A stretch of DNA of 53,492 nt from Acidobacteriota bacterium (GTDB lineage Bacteria > Acidobacteriota > Terriglobia > UBA7540). This document shows, in pieces, positions 45,536 to 53,492 of this stretch. The notes under the pieces were generated by a model, which saw only the letters and a program-made list of their open reading frames with translations, was not told the DNA's origin and did no database searches. Numbering within the stretch: the first letter of the stretch is position 1; the number at the start of each line of letters is the position of its first letter. A program made the position numbers and the translations under genes. Where the stretch lies: positions 1 to 53,492 of the forward strand of contig JAJYLL010000020.1 in assembly GCA_021787735.1 (NCBI GenBank). The letters run 5' to 3'.

Positions 45536-46420
45536 ATGTCTGACTGGAAGAGCAACCCGCCAAAATACGTAATCGTGAGCCCCGTGCGGAACGAGGAAAA
45601 GTTCCTGGAAGGAACCATAAAATCCGTTGTGGGTCAGACGGTGAAGCCGGTGGAGTGGGTGATCGTGGACGACGGTTCCACCGACGGCACGGCAGGCATC
45701 ATTGACAGGTATGCGGAGCAAAACACCTGGATCCGTCCATTCCACAGGCCCAACCGTGGTTTCAGAAAGTCAGGGGGCGGGGTTGTGGAAGCCTTTAATG
45801 ACGGCTACAAATCACTCCTTTGCAAGGACTGGGATTTTGTGGTCAAGCTGGACGGAGACCTGAGCTTCGGGCCTGAGTATTTCGAGAAAATCCTTGAAAG
45901 GTTCATAGCTGAGTCGGCTTTGGGCATCACTGGCGGAACGCTCTACTCACTTCAAGAAGGTGAGATGGCAATGGAGAACAACCCGCGTTTTCATGTGCGG
46001 GGCGCTACCAAAGTCTACCGCCGCAACTGCTGGGAACAGATCGGCGGCCTGTGGCCAGCTCCTGGCTGGGACACCATTGATGAGACAAGCGCCAACATGA
46101 GAGGGTGGGTCACCATGAGCATTCCTGAAGTCCACGCCACTCACCACCGTCCGACCGGATCTGTGGATGGTAGTTGGCGGGACAGCGTGAAACATGGTCT
46201 GGCGTGCTACATCGCCGGGTACCACCCTTTATATTTGTTGGCTAGTTCGGTTTATCGCTTAATTCGCAGACCTTACCCGGTCCCTTTTGTTGGAGGTTTT
46301 TACGGTTTTTTCTGTGGTTACTTTAATCATGTTCCAAGGGTTGACGACCCCGCACTTATCAAGTTCGTTCGAAAGCAGCAGATCAAACGCCTGATGGGGC
46401 AGGAGACAATCTGGAGATGA
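45536..46420 (+). CDS. Family 2 glycosyltransferase
   Basis: 294 residues; ATG after CGGAGATATTGC. VIVSPVRNEEKFLEGTIKSV and VIVDDGSTDGTAGII are the GT2 nucleotide-binding strands, and VVKLDGDLSFG holds the DxD. GWDTIDETSANMRGW fits the catalytic base region. The last 60 residues contain a short hydrophobic stretch. It ends in an ATGA overlap with the NodB-like gene, so the two products may act on the same sugar. Confidence 0.93.
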   Translation: MSDWKSNPPKYVIVSPVRNEEKFLEGTIKSVVGQTVKPVEWVIVDDGSTDGTAGIIDRYAEQNTWIRPFHRPNRGFRKSGGGVVEAFNDGYKSLLCKDWDFVVKLDGDLSFGPEYFEKILERFIAESALGITGGTLYSLQEGEMAMENNPRFHVRGATKVYRRNCWEQIGGLWPAPGWDTIDETSANMRGWVTMSIPEVHATHHRPTGSVDGSWRDSVKHGLACYIAGYHPLYLLASSVYRLIRRPYPVPFVGGFYGFFCGYFNHVPRVDDPALIKFVRKQQIKRLMGQETIWR

Positions 46421-47838
46421 TTGCGAAATCACATCTTGAAGTGCCACGAGCAGAAGAGGATTCGGCACAGAACGATGCTTCCGCCGATAGAGGACCGTCT
46501 GACCGGGTTATCATTGATCACTACAAGTGCCCGGAGGAATTTATACAAATTCGTGTTGAAAGACACCTCTCAGAACAGCCGGGCTTTTTCAGATTTGGCC
46601 CTGAGCTGATCTGCTACGGGCGGACCTCGGCATTTTCTCCTTCGCGTGATCCCAGGCAAATTCAGGATGATGCCCTGGAATATGCAAAGGTGGATGAAAC
46701 TGGTGTCACTCTGCCATTCAAAATTGCCGAAGTCGTGTCAGGCATGCGCTGTGAAAAGTATCTTCAAAACGGAATTGGTTCGCCAAAGCGTTCGGCAATT
46801 AAACGGGTAGAGCAGATGGGGTACTATGCAATCCGTCCCATGATGCCGGTCGCTGTCCGTAAACATCTGCAAAGGTACTCTTTGCGTCACTGGAGCAAGC
46901 GAGAGTTTCCTCATTGGCCGGTCGACACAAGTGTTGAAACGATATTGGAGTCGGTCATGGTTTTGAACCTGCGGCTGCAGAAGGAAGTCCCTTTGATCTG
47001 GTTCTGGCCTGACGGCGCGCAAGCTTGCGCAGTGGTCACACATGACGTTGAGTCGCCAGAGGGCAGAGACTTTTGTAGTCGGCTCATGGATATTGACGAC
47101 TCTTATGGCATAAAATCGTCTTTCCAGATTATCCCTGAGCGGCGCTATGCCGTGACTGATGCCTATCTTAAGAGCATTTCCGACCGCGGTTTTGAGGTTG
47201 ATGTTCACGATCTAAACCACGACGGCCACCTGTTTCAGGACTATGATGAATTCCGGCGGCGGGTAGCTTCAATCAATACGTACGGAAAGGCGTTCGGGAC
47301 CAGGGGATTCCGGGCAGGGGTTCTCTACCGGAATGTTAGCTGGTATCACTTGCTCGATTTTGAGTATGACATGTCGATCCCGAGCGTTGCTCACCTTGAC
47401 CCGCAGCACGGAGGCTGCTGCACCACCTTCCCCTACTTCATCGGAAAGATACTGGAGATTCCGGTGACCATGACGCAGGATTACACGCTCTTCAACATCT
47501 TGTGCCAGTACAGCATGGATCTTTGGGAGCAACAGATATCGCTGATCCTCAAAAAGCACGGTGTGATGAGCTTTATTGTCCATCCCGACTACATCATCAA
47601 TCCACGTGAACAGAACGTTTATAAAAGCCTGCTCGGGCGTCTTGCCGAACTGCGAAGTGGCGCTGGCGTCTGGACAGCGTTGCCCTCGGAAGTTAACGAA
47701 TGGTGGCGCCAGCGGAGCCAGATGAAGCTGGTGAAGATGAAGAACGGCAGTGGTTGGAAAATTGTCGGTGAGGGCAACGAACGAGCTCGAATAGCTCATG
47801 CCGTTCGGGAAGGTGACAAACTCGTCTATGTGTTCTAA
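46417..47838 (+). CDS. NodB-homology polysaccharide deacetylase-like protein
   Basis: 473 residues. The first 30 are low complexity. Residues 200-400 resemble the NodB fold used in EPS loci: VVTHDVESPEG carries the metal Asp (HD), VDVHDLNHDGHLF the His cluster, and GTRGFRAGVLYR the Arg motif. It probably deacetylates N-acetyl sugars of the repeat unit. The N-terminal 190 residues match nothing I recognise. It is translationally coupled to the GT2 before it. Confidence 0.8.
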   Translation: MIAKSHLEVPRAEEDSAQNDASADRGPSDRVIIDHYKCPEEFIQIRVERHLSEQPGFFRFGPELICYGRTSAFSPSRDPRQIQDDALEYAKVDETGVTLPFKIAEVVSGMRCEKYLQNGIGSPKRSAIKRVEQMGYYAIRPMMPVAVRKHLQRYSLRHWSKREFPHWPVDTSVETILESVMVLNLRLQKEVPLIWFWPDGAQACAVVTHDVESPEGRDFCSRLMDIDDSYGIKSSFQIIPERRYAVTDAYLKSISDRGFEVDVHDLNHDGHLFQDYDEFRRRVASINTYGKAFGTRGFRAGVLYRNVSWYHLLDFEYDMSIPSVAHLDPQHGGCCTTFPYFIGKILEIPVTMTQDYTLFNILCQYSMDLWEQQISLILKKHGVMSFIVHPDYIINPREQNVYKSLLGRLAELRSGAGVWTALPSEVNEWWRQRSQMKLVKMKNGSGWKIVGEGNERARIAHAVREGDKLVYVF

Positions 47839-48131
47839 TGCCTGTTAACGCGGGCTTCCCACTGCCGTCTCAGGTGACCCGGCAGGAAATGTTGTGCATT
47901 CCCGAAAGACAATCGGCGGTGTGCATCGCGTTCTGCGCTGCTTAACGTCTGCTGGAGCGATCAGCAGAGCGGCTTGGCGGCCACGGCGATTTTTATACGC
48001 ACGGTCAGCGTCCTTTGGTTGAGTATTCTTCACTCTTCAAGATTTCCATTCATCCTGCGAACTATGTAGACGGGGTTGGGCATTGACCAGGCCCGTGGTG
48101 ACTATAACTCAAGAACAGCCTTCTATCTTCA

Positions 48132-48917
48132 ATGCATCTCGTCGTTCCGCCACAAATCATAAAAGAGGAACTGCACGTCTGGTGGGCAAACCTGCGCGAA
48201 TTCGACTTGGCCGTGCCCGCGTTATGGTCTGTCTTGTCAAACTGGGAACGGGCACGGGCCGAGCGATTCCGCCTTCCCCGTGACAAGGAGAACTTTATCA
48301 TCCGTCACGGAATGCTCCGAATGCTCCTGGGCGCATATGTCGGATGCTACCCTTCCCGATTGAACCTCTCCATGGGGCCGAACGGGAAACCTGAACTTCA
48401 CCGCCGTTTTGAAACAGGCGGGATGCACTTCAATCTTTCCCATTCCGGGGATGTGGCTCTTTACGGTTTCACTGGGGCTTGCCCCATCGGCGTGGACGTT
48501 GAGCAGATTCAGCCGGTTCCAGATTGCGAAAGAATTGCTCGTAAGACTTTTTCGCAGGCGGAAACTAAGAGCTTGATGGCCTTGCCCAAGGAACTTCGCA
48601 TCAGCCGGTTCTTTGATCTTTGGACGCGCAAGGAAGCCCTTTCGAAGGCTATAGGGAACGGACTGCGAAGCAGTCGAACGGCTTGGCCTCGCCTCGTGCC
48701 GCGGCCTGACGCTTCAAAGCTTGCACAACCATCAAAGCCAGCGGACGCTCCGGTGGAGTGGCATGTCCACTCGCTTTCACCGCGGGAGGGATACGTCGCC
48801 GCGGTTGCATTTCAGAAGCCAGACCTTGACCTCATCTGTCGCACTACGCCAGCTTTCTTCTCAGAGGAATTGCGAGATTCCGTCCGTCCGGGCCTACGTG
48901 CTCGTACCGGGACTTGA
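48132..48917 (+). CDS. Sfp-type 4'-phosphopantetheinyl transferase
   Basis: 261 residues. HFNLSHSGDVALYGF, CPIGVDVEQIQPV and FFDLWTRKEALSKAIG are the three Sfp motifs with the Mg-binding Asp and Glu and the catalytic Lys. It transfers phosphopantetheine from CoA to a carrier protein of fatty-acid, polyketide or peptide synthesis. No carrier protein or NRPS/PKS module is in the window. No clear ribosome site precedes ATG 48132. It may serve the adenylate-forming enzyme at 37024 through a carrier encoded elsewhere, or be the general copy. Confidence 0.9.
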   Translation: MHLVVPPQIIKEELHVWWANLREFDLAVPALWSVLSNWERARAERFRLPRDKENFIIRHGMLRMLLGAYVGCYPSRLNLSMGPNGKPELHRRFETGGMHFNLSHSGDVALYGFTGACPIGVDVEQIQPVPDCERIARKTFSQAETKSLMALPKELRISRFFDLWTRKEALSKAIGNGLRSSRTAWPRLVPRPDASKLAQPSKPADAPVEWHVHSLSPREGYVAAVAFQKPDLDLICRTTPAFFSEELRDSVRPGLRARTGT

Positions 48918-49072
48918 GCGGCAGGCATTCGAGTTCTGCCCATGTTAGACAAGCCTTTTTTGCTTCAAGAGTAAGCGCACCCAACCTCCGGCTTCCCGCT
49001 ACGCTTTTCTTTAATGCGGTTGCTGGCCCTGTTTACCGGTGTTGACGTACCGTTTGTAGGAGGATGACGAAT

Positions 49073-50485
49073 ATGGTTTCCACAACATTGCTGACAAAAA
49101 GTGCTGAAGCCCACAGCGATATCCTAAGGCAGTTTCAGAGTCGAGTGGAGGAGAGAACCGCACGGGTCGGAGTGGTAGGAATGGGCTACGTCGGGCTTCC
49201 CATCGCCCTTCTTTTCTCAAGAAAGGGTTTCCCGACCACAGGGTTTGATATCGACTCGACAAAGATCGAGTCCCTCAGCCGAGGGAACTCGTACATCAAG
49301 CATATTCCTGAACGCGAAATCGCCGAGGAAGTTGAACAGGGTCGGTTCAAGCCGACAACCGACTTTGCAAAACTGAACGACATGGACGCCATCATCATCT
49401 GCGTTCCGACACCTCTTGACGATCATCGCGAGCCTGACTTGTCATTCATCTGCGCCACGACAGAATCCATCGCCCGCCACTTGCGCCGCGGGCAGCTCGT
49501 GGTCCTTGAAAGCACCACGTACCCCGGGACCACCGAAGAAGTCGTACTGTCTATCCTTGAACAGTCCGGACTGCGTTGCCCGGTGTCAGACTATTCCGCT
49601 GGCGCGCATACGCACCAGGATGGTGTTGAAGCCGAATTCCTCCTGGCCTTTTCTCCTGAACGCGAAGATCCCGGCAACAAACAGTTCAAGACCTTCCAGG
49701 TGCCCAAAGTGATCGGCGGAGTGAATGTCGCAAGCGTATTGGCGACGCAAGTGCTCTATGAAACAGCCTTTGAGCGGACGGTTCTGGTGAGTTCGTCGCG
49801 GGCCGCAGAAATGACCAAGCTTCTGGAAAATATCTACCGCTCCGTGAACATCGCGCTGGTGAATGAGCTGAAGCTGCTCTGCCTGCGAATGGGCCTCGAC
49901 ATCTGGGAGATCATTGATGCGGCCAAGACGAAGCCTTTTGGCTTCTCGGCGTTCTATCCAGGGCCGGGCCTGGGTGGCCACTGTATACCTATTGATCCCT
50001 TCTACCTGACGTGGAAGGCGCACGAGTATGAGTTCCCCACGCGGTTCATCGAACTGGCTGGAGAGATCAACGCGTCGATGCCGGAGCACGTTGTTGCCGC
50101 CGTTGGAGAAGCCCTCAACCGTCGGAAGAAGTGCCTGAATAACGCGCGAATTCTGGTTCTCGGGGTTGCTTATAAAAAGGACGTTGACGACTTGCGTGAG
50201 TCGCCCTCCTTGGCGGTTATGGAGTTACTTCAGGCACGTGGGGCTCGGGTTGACTATAATGACCCCTACTTTGCTCATTTGGGCAAAATGCGCAAGCACA
50301 ACTTCCAGATGGATTCAGTGGAACTCACCGCTGAAAATCTCTCCCAATATGACGCTGTGCTGATCACGACAGACCATTCCTCTTATGATTACGAGTTCGT
50401 GGTCCGGCACGCACCGTTGGTGATCGATACCCGGAACGCTACCCGGAACGTTACCGAGTATCCGGACAAAATTGTCCACTGCTAG
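49073..50485 (+). CDS. UDP-N-acetylglucosamine 6-dehydrogenase, WbpA-like
   Basis: 470 residues from ATG 49073, spaced 9 bases from AGGAGG; the ATG at 49064 abuts that site and is less likely. VGVVGMGYVGLPIALLFSRK is the NAD motif, AAKTKPFGFSAFYPGPGLGG with CIPIDPFYLTWK gives the catalytic region with the Cys (GGHCIP), and VLGVAYKKDVDDLRESP is the C-terminal domain. The family oxidises UDP-GlcNAc or UDP-Glc to the uronic acid. The wbpB/D/E-like genes at 16744-19455 make UDP-GlcNAc the likelier substrate. Confidence 0.93.
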   Translation: MVSTTLLTKSAEAHSDILRQFQSRVEERTARVGVVGMGYVGLPIALLFSRKGFPTTGFDIDSTKIESLSRGNSYIKHIPEREIAEEVEQGRFKPTTDFAKLNDMDAIIICVPTPLDDHREPDLSFICATTESIARHLRRGQLVVLESTTYPGTTEEVVLSILEQSGLRCPVSDYSAGAHTHQDGVEAEFLLAFSPEREDPGNKQFKTFQVPKVIGGVNVASVLATQVLYETAFERTVLVSSSRAAEMTKLLENIYRSVNIALVNELKLLCLRMGLDIWEIIDAAKTKPFGFSAFYPGPGLGGHCIPIDPFYLTWKAHEYEFPTRFIELAGEINASMPEHVVAAVGEALNRRKKCLNNARILVLGVAYKKDVDDLRESPSLAVMELLQARGARVDYNDPYFAHLGKMRKHNFQMDSVELTAENLSQYDAVLITTDHSSYDYEFVVRHAPLVIDTRNATRNVTEYPDKIVHC

Positions 50486-50531
50486 CAAATCGGATTGTCC
50501 AGGGTTTATTCCCGCGGTCAGGCGGCAGGAG

Positions 50532-50567
50532 GGCCTTATGCGGGTCCTTAAGGGCTTGCATAAGGCC
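50532..50567. terminator. Strong palindrome between convergent genes
   Basis: GGCCTTATGC at 50532-50541 pairs exactly with GCATAAGGCC at 50558-50567, and the 16-base loop itself contains CCTTAAGG. It lies between the plus-strand dehydrogenase (ends 50485) and the minus-strand IPT/TIG gene (ends 50634), the normal place for a bidirectional terminator. No T-run follows on either side, so factor-independent activity is uncertain. Confidence 0.5.
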
Positions 50568-50633
50568 ACTCCCGAAGATATACCGGAGTCAGAATCGGAC
50601 GACCGGCATGTTGTTTCCGTGTGCCGGGAGAGC

Positions 50634-51545
50634 CTAAGGTGACGTGGTAGCCGAAACCGGGCCAGCCGGGGCGCTTTCCGTTCCGGTCGAATCCACGGAT
50701 CTGACTTCGTAGTAGTACGTTGTGCCTCCCATGACGGTAAGGTCGCTGAAGGACGTAACTGCCACCGGCGTTGAACCGTTCATGAGACCAAAGGGACCTG
50801 CCGTAGAAGATCCTCGGTACACGTTGTAACCGGTAATTGTCACAGTCGATGTGCTGGGCGCGTTCCAAAGCAGATTAATGCTATGGAACGTGAAGCCCGA
50901 TGACAACGAAGCAGATGTACCGTCTGAGTTGGTAATGGTGACATCTGCTGAGCCGGAGGCGTGCGGGGGCGTAACCGCTACGAGCGTAGTAGAGTCTGTC
51001 AGGTTGACCGAGCTGGCCGGCAGTCCTCCAAATGTCACAGATACACCTGAGAGAAAATCTGCTCCGCTAATGGTTACCGTCGTGCCGCCAGCCGACGGTC
51101 CCGAGAAAGGAGAAACCTTGCTCACCGTCAGGGTCGCTGATGTGTAAGTGAAAGCCTGGGCGAGCATGGAGGATTGCCCGTCAGCAGTTGTTAACTGCAC
51201 CGTGACGCTACCGGCAGCGTGCGCCGGAACCGTGGCGCTCAACTGGGACGCACTGACAACTGTAACGTTGGTCGCCTGTGTTCCGCCAAAGCTAACCGCT
51301 GGAGGGGCCGACTGAGTTGAGGACGCAAAATTCGACCCGTTGATCGTGACGACTGTTCCTCCAGACAGCGGTCCCGAGTTGGGTACGATGGACGTGATCG
51401 TAATCCCCTTGGCCTGCGGCGATGTGGCTGAAGTGGAGGGGCTGACTATTCCGCCTCCACAGGCCGTGAACATTAACGGCGCCACTCCCGCAATCACGGT
51501 GACGAGCCACACGATAGACTTCCATTCGAGTGCTCTACATTTCAT
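50634..51545 (-). CDS. Lipoprotein with two IPT/TIG domains and an Fn3 domain
   Basis: 303 residues; ATG after AAGGAGTAGCACA. The signal peptide ends in the lipobox LMFTAC with C29 as the lipid anchor. IPT/TIG domain 1 begins SIVPNSGPLSGGTVVTINGS and domain 2 KVSPFSGPSAGGTTVTISGA. A Fn3-like domain follows (ITGYNVYRGSSTAGPF). Such proteins sit on the cell surface and bind other proteins or polysaccharide. It is a shorter relative of the gene at 51721. Confidence 0.88.
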   Translation of the reverse strand: MKCRALEWKSIVWLVTVIAGVAPLMFTACGGGIVSPSTSATSPQAKGITITSIVPNSGPLSGGTVVTINGSNFASSTQSAPPAVSFGGTQATNVTVVSASQLSATVPAHAAGSVTVQLTTADGQSSMLAQAFTYTSATLTVSKVSPFSGPSAGGTTVTISGADFLSGVSVTFGGLPASSVNLTDSTTLVAVTPPHASGSADVTITNSDGTSASLSSGFTFHSINLLWNAPSTSTVTITGYNVYRGSSTAGPFGLMNGSTPVAVTSFSDLTVMGGTTYYYEVRSVDSTGTESAPAGPVSATTSP

Positions 51546-51720
51546 TGTGCTACTCCTTACGGGGCTGATTCTGGACGATCATCACCGAACCGGAACTCTG
51601 ACAAGCCACCCAACTGGCGGCCTGAACTCTTTGTTGGCTCGTGCGCTTCGTATTTCCAGTCATGCCCGTTGATCTAATCCCTGGTGTTTTCTTCTTTGAA
51701 TCAGGCTGGCAGTTCCGTTC

Positions 51721-52872
51721 TTAAGGAGACGGAACCACTGTCTGCGCCTGATTCGAATACCCGCTTTCCACGTTGCTGCTGCTAACCGCGGTGGTTACAT
51801 AAAAGTACGTTTGTCCTGCCTGCACGCTGCTGTCAGTGAATGTTGTGCTTGGCAGCAATGTAGAGTTGATCCGGGTGTACGGACCGCCGGAAGTCGAACT
51901 GCGGTAAACATTGAATCCTGACAATCCGGATGAACTGTCCGCCCACGCCAGGCTTACTGTGTGAAAGTAAGTAAACGCCGACGCAAGCGTTCCGCTTTGT
52001 GAATTCGAGTTTGTAACGGTGATAGAGACCGTCCCTGCCGGCGAAACAGGAGTGACCGCCTGAATCTGCGTGGAACTTACGATAGTTACGGATGTCGCCG
52101 CGATCGCTCCGAACGTTACGGCCGCCCCACTTTGAAATCCGCTTCCGAGTATCGTGACGGTGCTCCCGCCGGTCACGGGACCCGAGTTGGGCGAAATGCT
52201 GGAGACCGAAGGCGCCGAAGTATAGGTGAATGATGATGGAAGTGCAGATGACTGAGCAGAGGAATTTGTCACCGTGATGGCTACGGTTCCTGCACTTTCG
52301 GCCGGCGACATGGCTTGAATCTGAGTGTTACTTGAAACGGTGACGGCGCTCGACTGAACGCTGCCAAACGAGACCGCATTCCCCGTCTGAAAGCCCGTGC
52401 CCGTAATGGTGACAACTGTCCCTCCGGTAGTTGGCCCTTGGTTCGGCGACGCACTTGACACGCTGACGCTTTTTGCAGAACTGGAACTGACGTAGGTGTA
52501 GCCGCTGGTGAGCGTTGCCGAGTGGTTGTGCGGGTTTTCGGTTACGGATACGCTCACCGTCGCACTTGCGTGGGCGGGTGTGACGGCTTGCAGTTGCGTT
52601 GAACTGATGTACAGCACGGAGGAGGCGGAAACTCCTCCAAATGCAACGGATGCTGACTGTGTAAACCCTGTGCCGGCTATGGTTACTGTCGTTCCGCCAG
52701 TGGTAGGACCTGAGTTTGGCCCTACGCCGCTGATTGACACCTGGGCACCTGATTGGCCCCATTGATTACCATTGGAACCCCAGGCAAGACTTGAGACGGA
52801 AAACGCAAGGATGGAAGCGAGAATAAACAGATAAAGGCGGGACTCGCGAGAGTTCGGAGCCGAGATACGCAT
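51721..52872 (-). CDS. Secreted protein with three IPT/TIG domains and an Fn3 domain
   Basis: 383 residues; AAAGGGGAAATTTGA precedes the ATG. A signal peptide (LYLFILASILAFSVSSLAWG) is followed by IPT/TIG repeats starting GVGPNSGPTTGGTTVTIAG, SASPNQGPTTGGTVVTITG and SISPNSGPVTGGSTVTILGS, then a Fn3-like domain (SGFNVYRSSTSGGPY). No lipobox is present, unlike its neighbour. The repeated TIG units are near-identical in phrasing and probably arose by duplication. Role unknown; surface adhesion or matrix binding is plausible. Confidence 0.88.
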   Translation of the reverse strand: MRISAPNSRESRLYLFILASILAFSVSSLAWGSNGNQWGQSGAQVSISGVGPNSGPTTGGTTVTIAGTGFTQSASVAFGGVSASSVLYISSTQLQAVTPAHASATVSVSVTENPHNHSATLTSGYTYVSSSSAKSVSVSSASPNQGPTTGGTVVTITGTGFQTGNAVSFGSVQSSAVTVSSNTQIQAMSPAESAGTVAITVTNSSAQSSALPSSFTYTSAPSVSSISPNSGPVTGGSTVTILGSGFQSGAAVTFGAIAATSVTIVSSTQIQAVTPVSPAGTVSITVTNSNSQSGTLASAFTYFHTVSLAWADSSSGLSGFNVYRSSTSGGPYTRINSTLLPSTTFTDSSVQAGQTYFYVTTAVSSSNVESGYSNQAQTVVPSP

Positions 52873-53492
52873 TCAAATTTCCCCTTTCTGAAAAACACCT
52901 CTGATTTGCGCATCGGGCATCCCCCCTCAAATGACACAATGCTTTCATTTTTGTCCTCTACTCTTGCGAGTTTTCCCATTCGCACTGCATTCGCAGAGTA
53001 AAGATTTTGTCTCTCAGCCCTCCCTGACTGGTGCTATCAAGCTCGCTACCGCACCCGCAATTTTGTCTATTCAACGTGTCGATCAAAAATTCAGACGTGC
53101 ACCTGGCAAGAACCTAAAACTGAGGGCGGTGAAATGTCCTGATCTGGCAGGTTTTTCCACGGCCGACAATAGACTACTAGGGTGAATACCTGAACAACAA
53201 CTGTACAAAGGGCTAGAAGATGGTCAGGTCGCATGTCGAACGCAAGGACAGGGTCCGCGTGGTGTGAGGCTCAAGTTTGCTGGCGCGCACTGTAATCTTC
53301 TGAAATACGACATGTTGCGGGTGAGCCGCTCATTTGCTAATGTCGTTCTAAGGAAGATTATCGGGTGTTAAGGCACGGGCGTGCTGTTTGTAAGCTGGCG
53401 CCTGAAATCTACGTCTACCGACGGGCTCGCAATCCCGGCAGGCATGAATTTGCGAGGCTTGGCTATGGATCGGAGGACGAATAAGAACAACC
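52873..53492. other. Right-end region with no recognised gene
   Basis: About 620 bases. It should contain the promoter of the minus-strand IPT/TIG gene. No reading frame longer than about 85 codons looks protein-like, and I see no RNA gene or repeat. Confidence 0.5.

Noticed and set aside
11333..53000. Exosortase (XrtA/EpsH) and PEP-CTERM proteins
   Set aside because: FemAB-like, asparagine-synthase-like and deacetylase genes recall such loci, but no exosortase or PEP-CTERM tail is present.
1..53492. CRISPR array, insertion sequence or phage genes
   Set aside because: No regular repeat series, transposase or integrase was seen anywhere in the window.

Overview
The window is about 53.5 kb of bacterial DNA with dense coding and short spacers. 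No rRNA or ribosomal protein gene is present to fix the taxon. An Acidobacteriota (Terriglobia-like) source is my best guess. It rests on a large exopolysaccharide (EPS) locus with two NtrC-like regulators and a NusG paralogue at its head, FemAB-like acyltransferases, and secreted IPT/TIG-repeat proteins. This is an inference from gene content, not a measurement.

Region 1 (1-6805, mostly minus strand). A Gfo/Idh/MocA oxidoreductase is cut by the left edge and is followed by a divergent rubrerythrin-like gene on the plus strand. Then comes a compact minus-strand stress-signalling operon, in order of transcription: RsbR, RsbS, RsbT, an RsbX/SpoIIE-type phosphatase, a PAS histidine kinase and a NarL-type response regulator. 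A separate receiver-only response regulator lies downstream. This is a stressosome module joined to a two-component system.

Region 2 (7492-23977, plus strand) is the head of the EPS locus. It holds two AAA+ NtrC-like regulators that lack a GAFTGA loop, with a small unknown gene between them. A NusG/RfaH-like antiterminator, a Wza-like export protein, a Wzc-like tyrosine autokinase and a phosphoglycosyl transferase follow; the transferase carries a degenerate GGDEF domain with an intact I-site signature. Next come sugar-modifying genes: a WbpB-like dehydrogenase, WbpD-like acetyltransferase, WbpE-like aminotransferase, epimerase, second Gfo/Idh enzyme, FemAB-like protein and ChbG-like deacetylase.

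Region 3 (24006-36774) carries a methyltransferase gene broken by a TGA, a GT2, a second FemAB-like gene running into a tRNA-Thr-like sequence, an asparagine-synthase-like protein lacking the glutaminase cysteine, a Wzy-like polymerase, a Wzx-like flippase, a GT4, a secreted beta-helix protein and a decayed third FemAB-like gene.

Region 4 (37024-50485) is the least ordinary part. It runs as an operon-like series: a CapK/PaaK-like adenylate-forming enzyme, HemB, HemA, a short UbiD-like decarboxylase, a B12-type radical SAM enzyme, a GT4, a GT2, a NodB-like deacetylase, a Sfp-type phosphopantetheinyl transferase, and a UDP-GlcNAc 6-dehydrogenase (WbpA-like). The last, with the wbpB/D/E-like genes 30 kb upstream, would complete a route to UDP-2,3-diacetamido-glucuronic acid. 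The hem/ubiD/radical SAM block suggests an aminolevulinate- or porphobilinogen-derived small molecule or decoration, or else ordinary haem genes trapped in the locus.

Region 5 (50532-53492): a strong palindrome separates the convergent wbpA-like gene from two minus-strand secreted IPT/TIG plus Fn3 proteins. The last 620 bases hold nothing I recognise.
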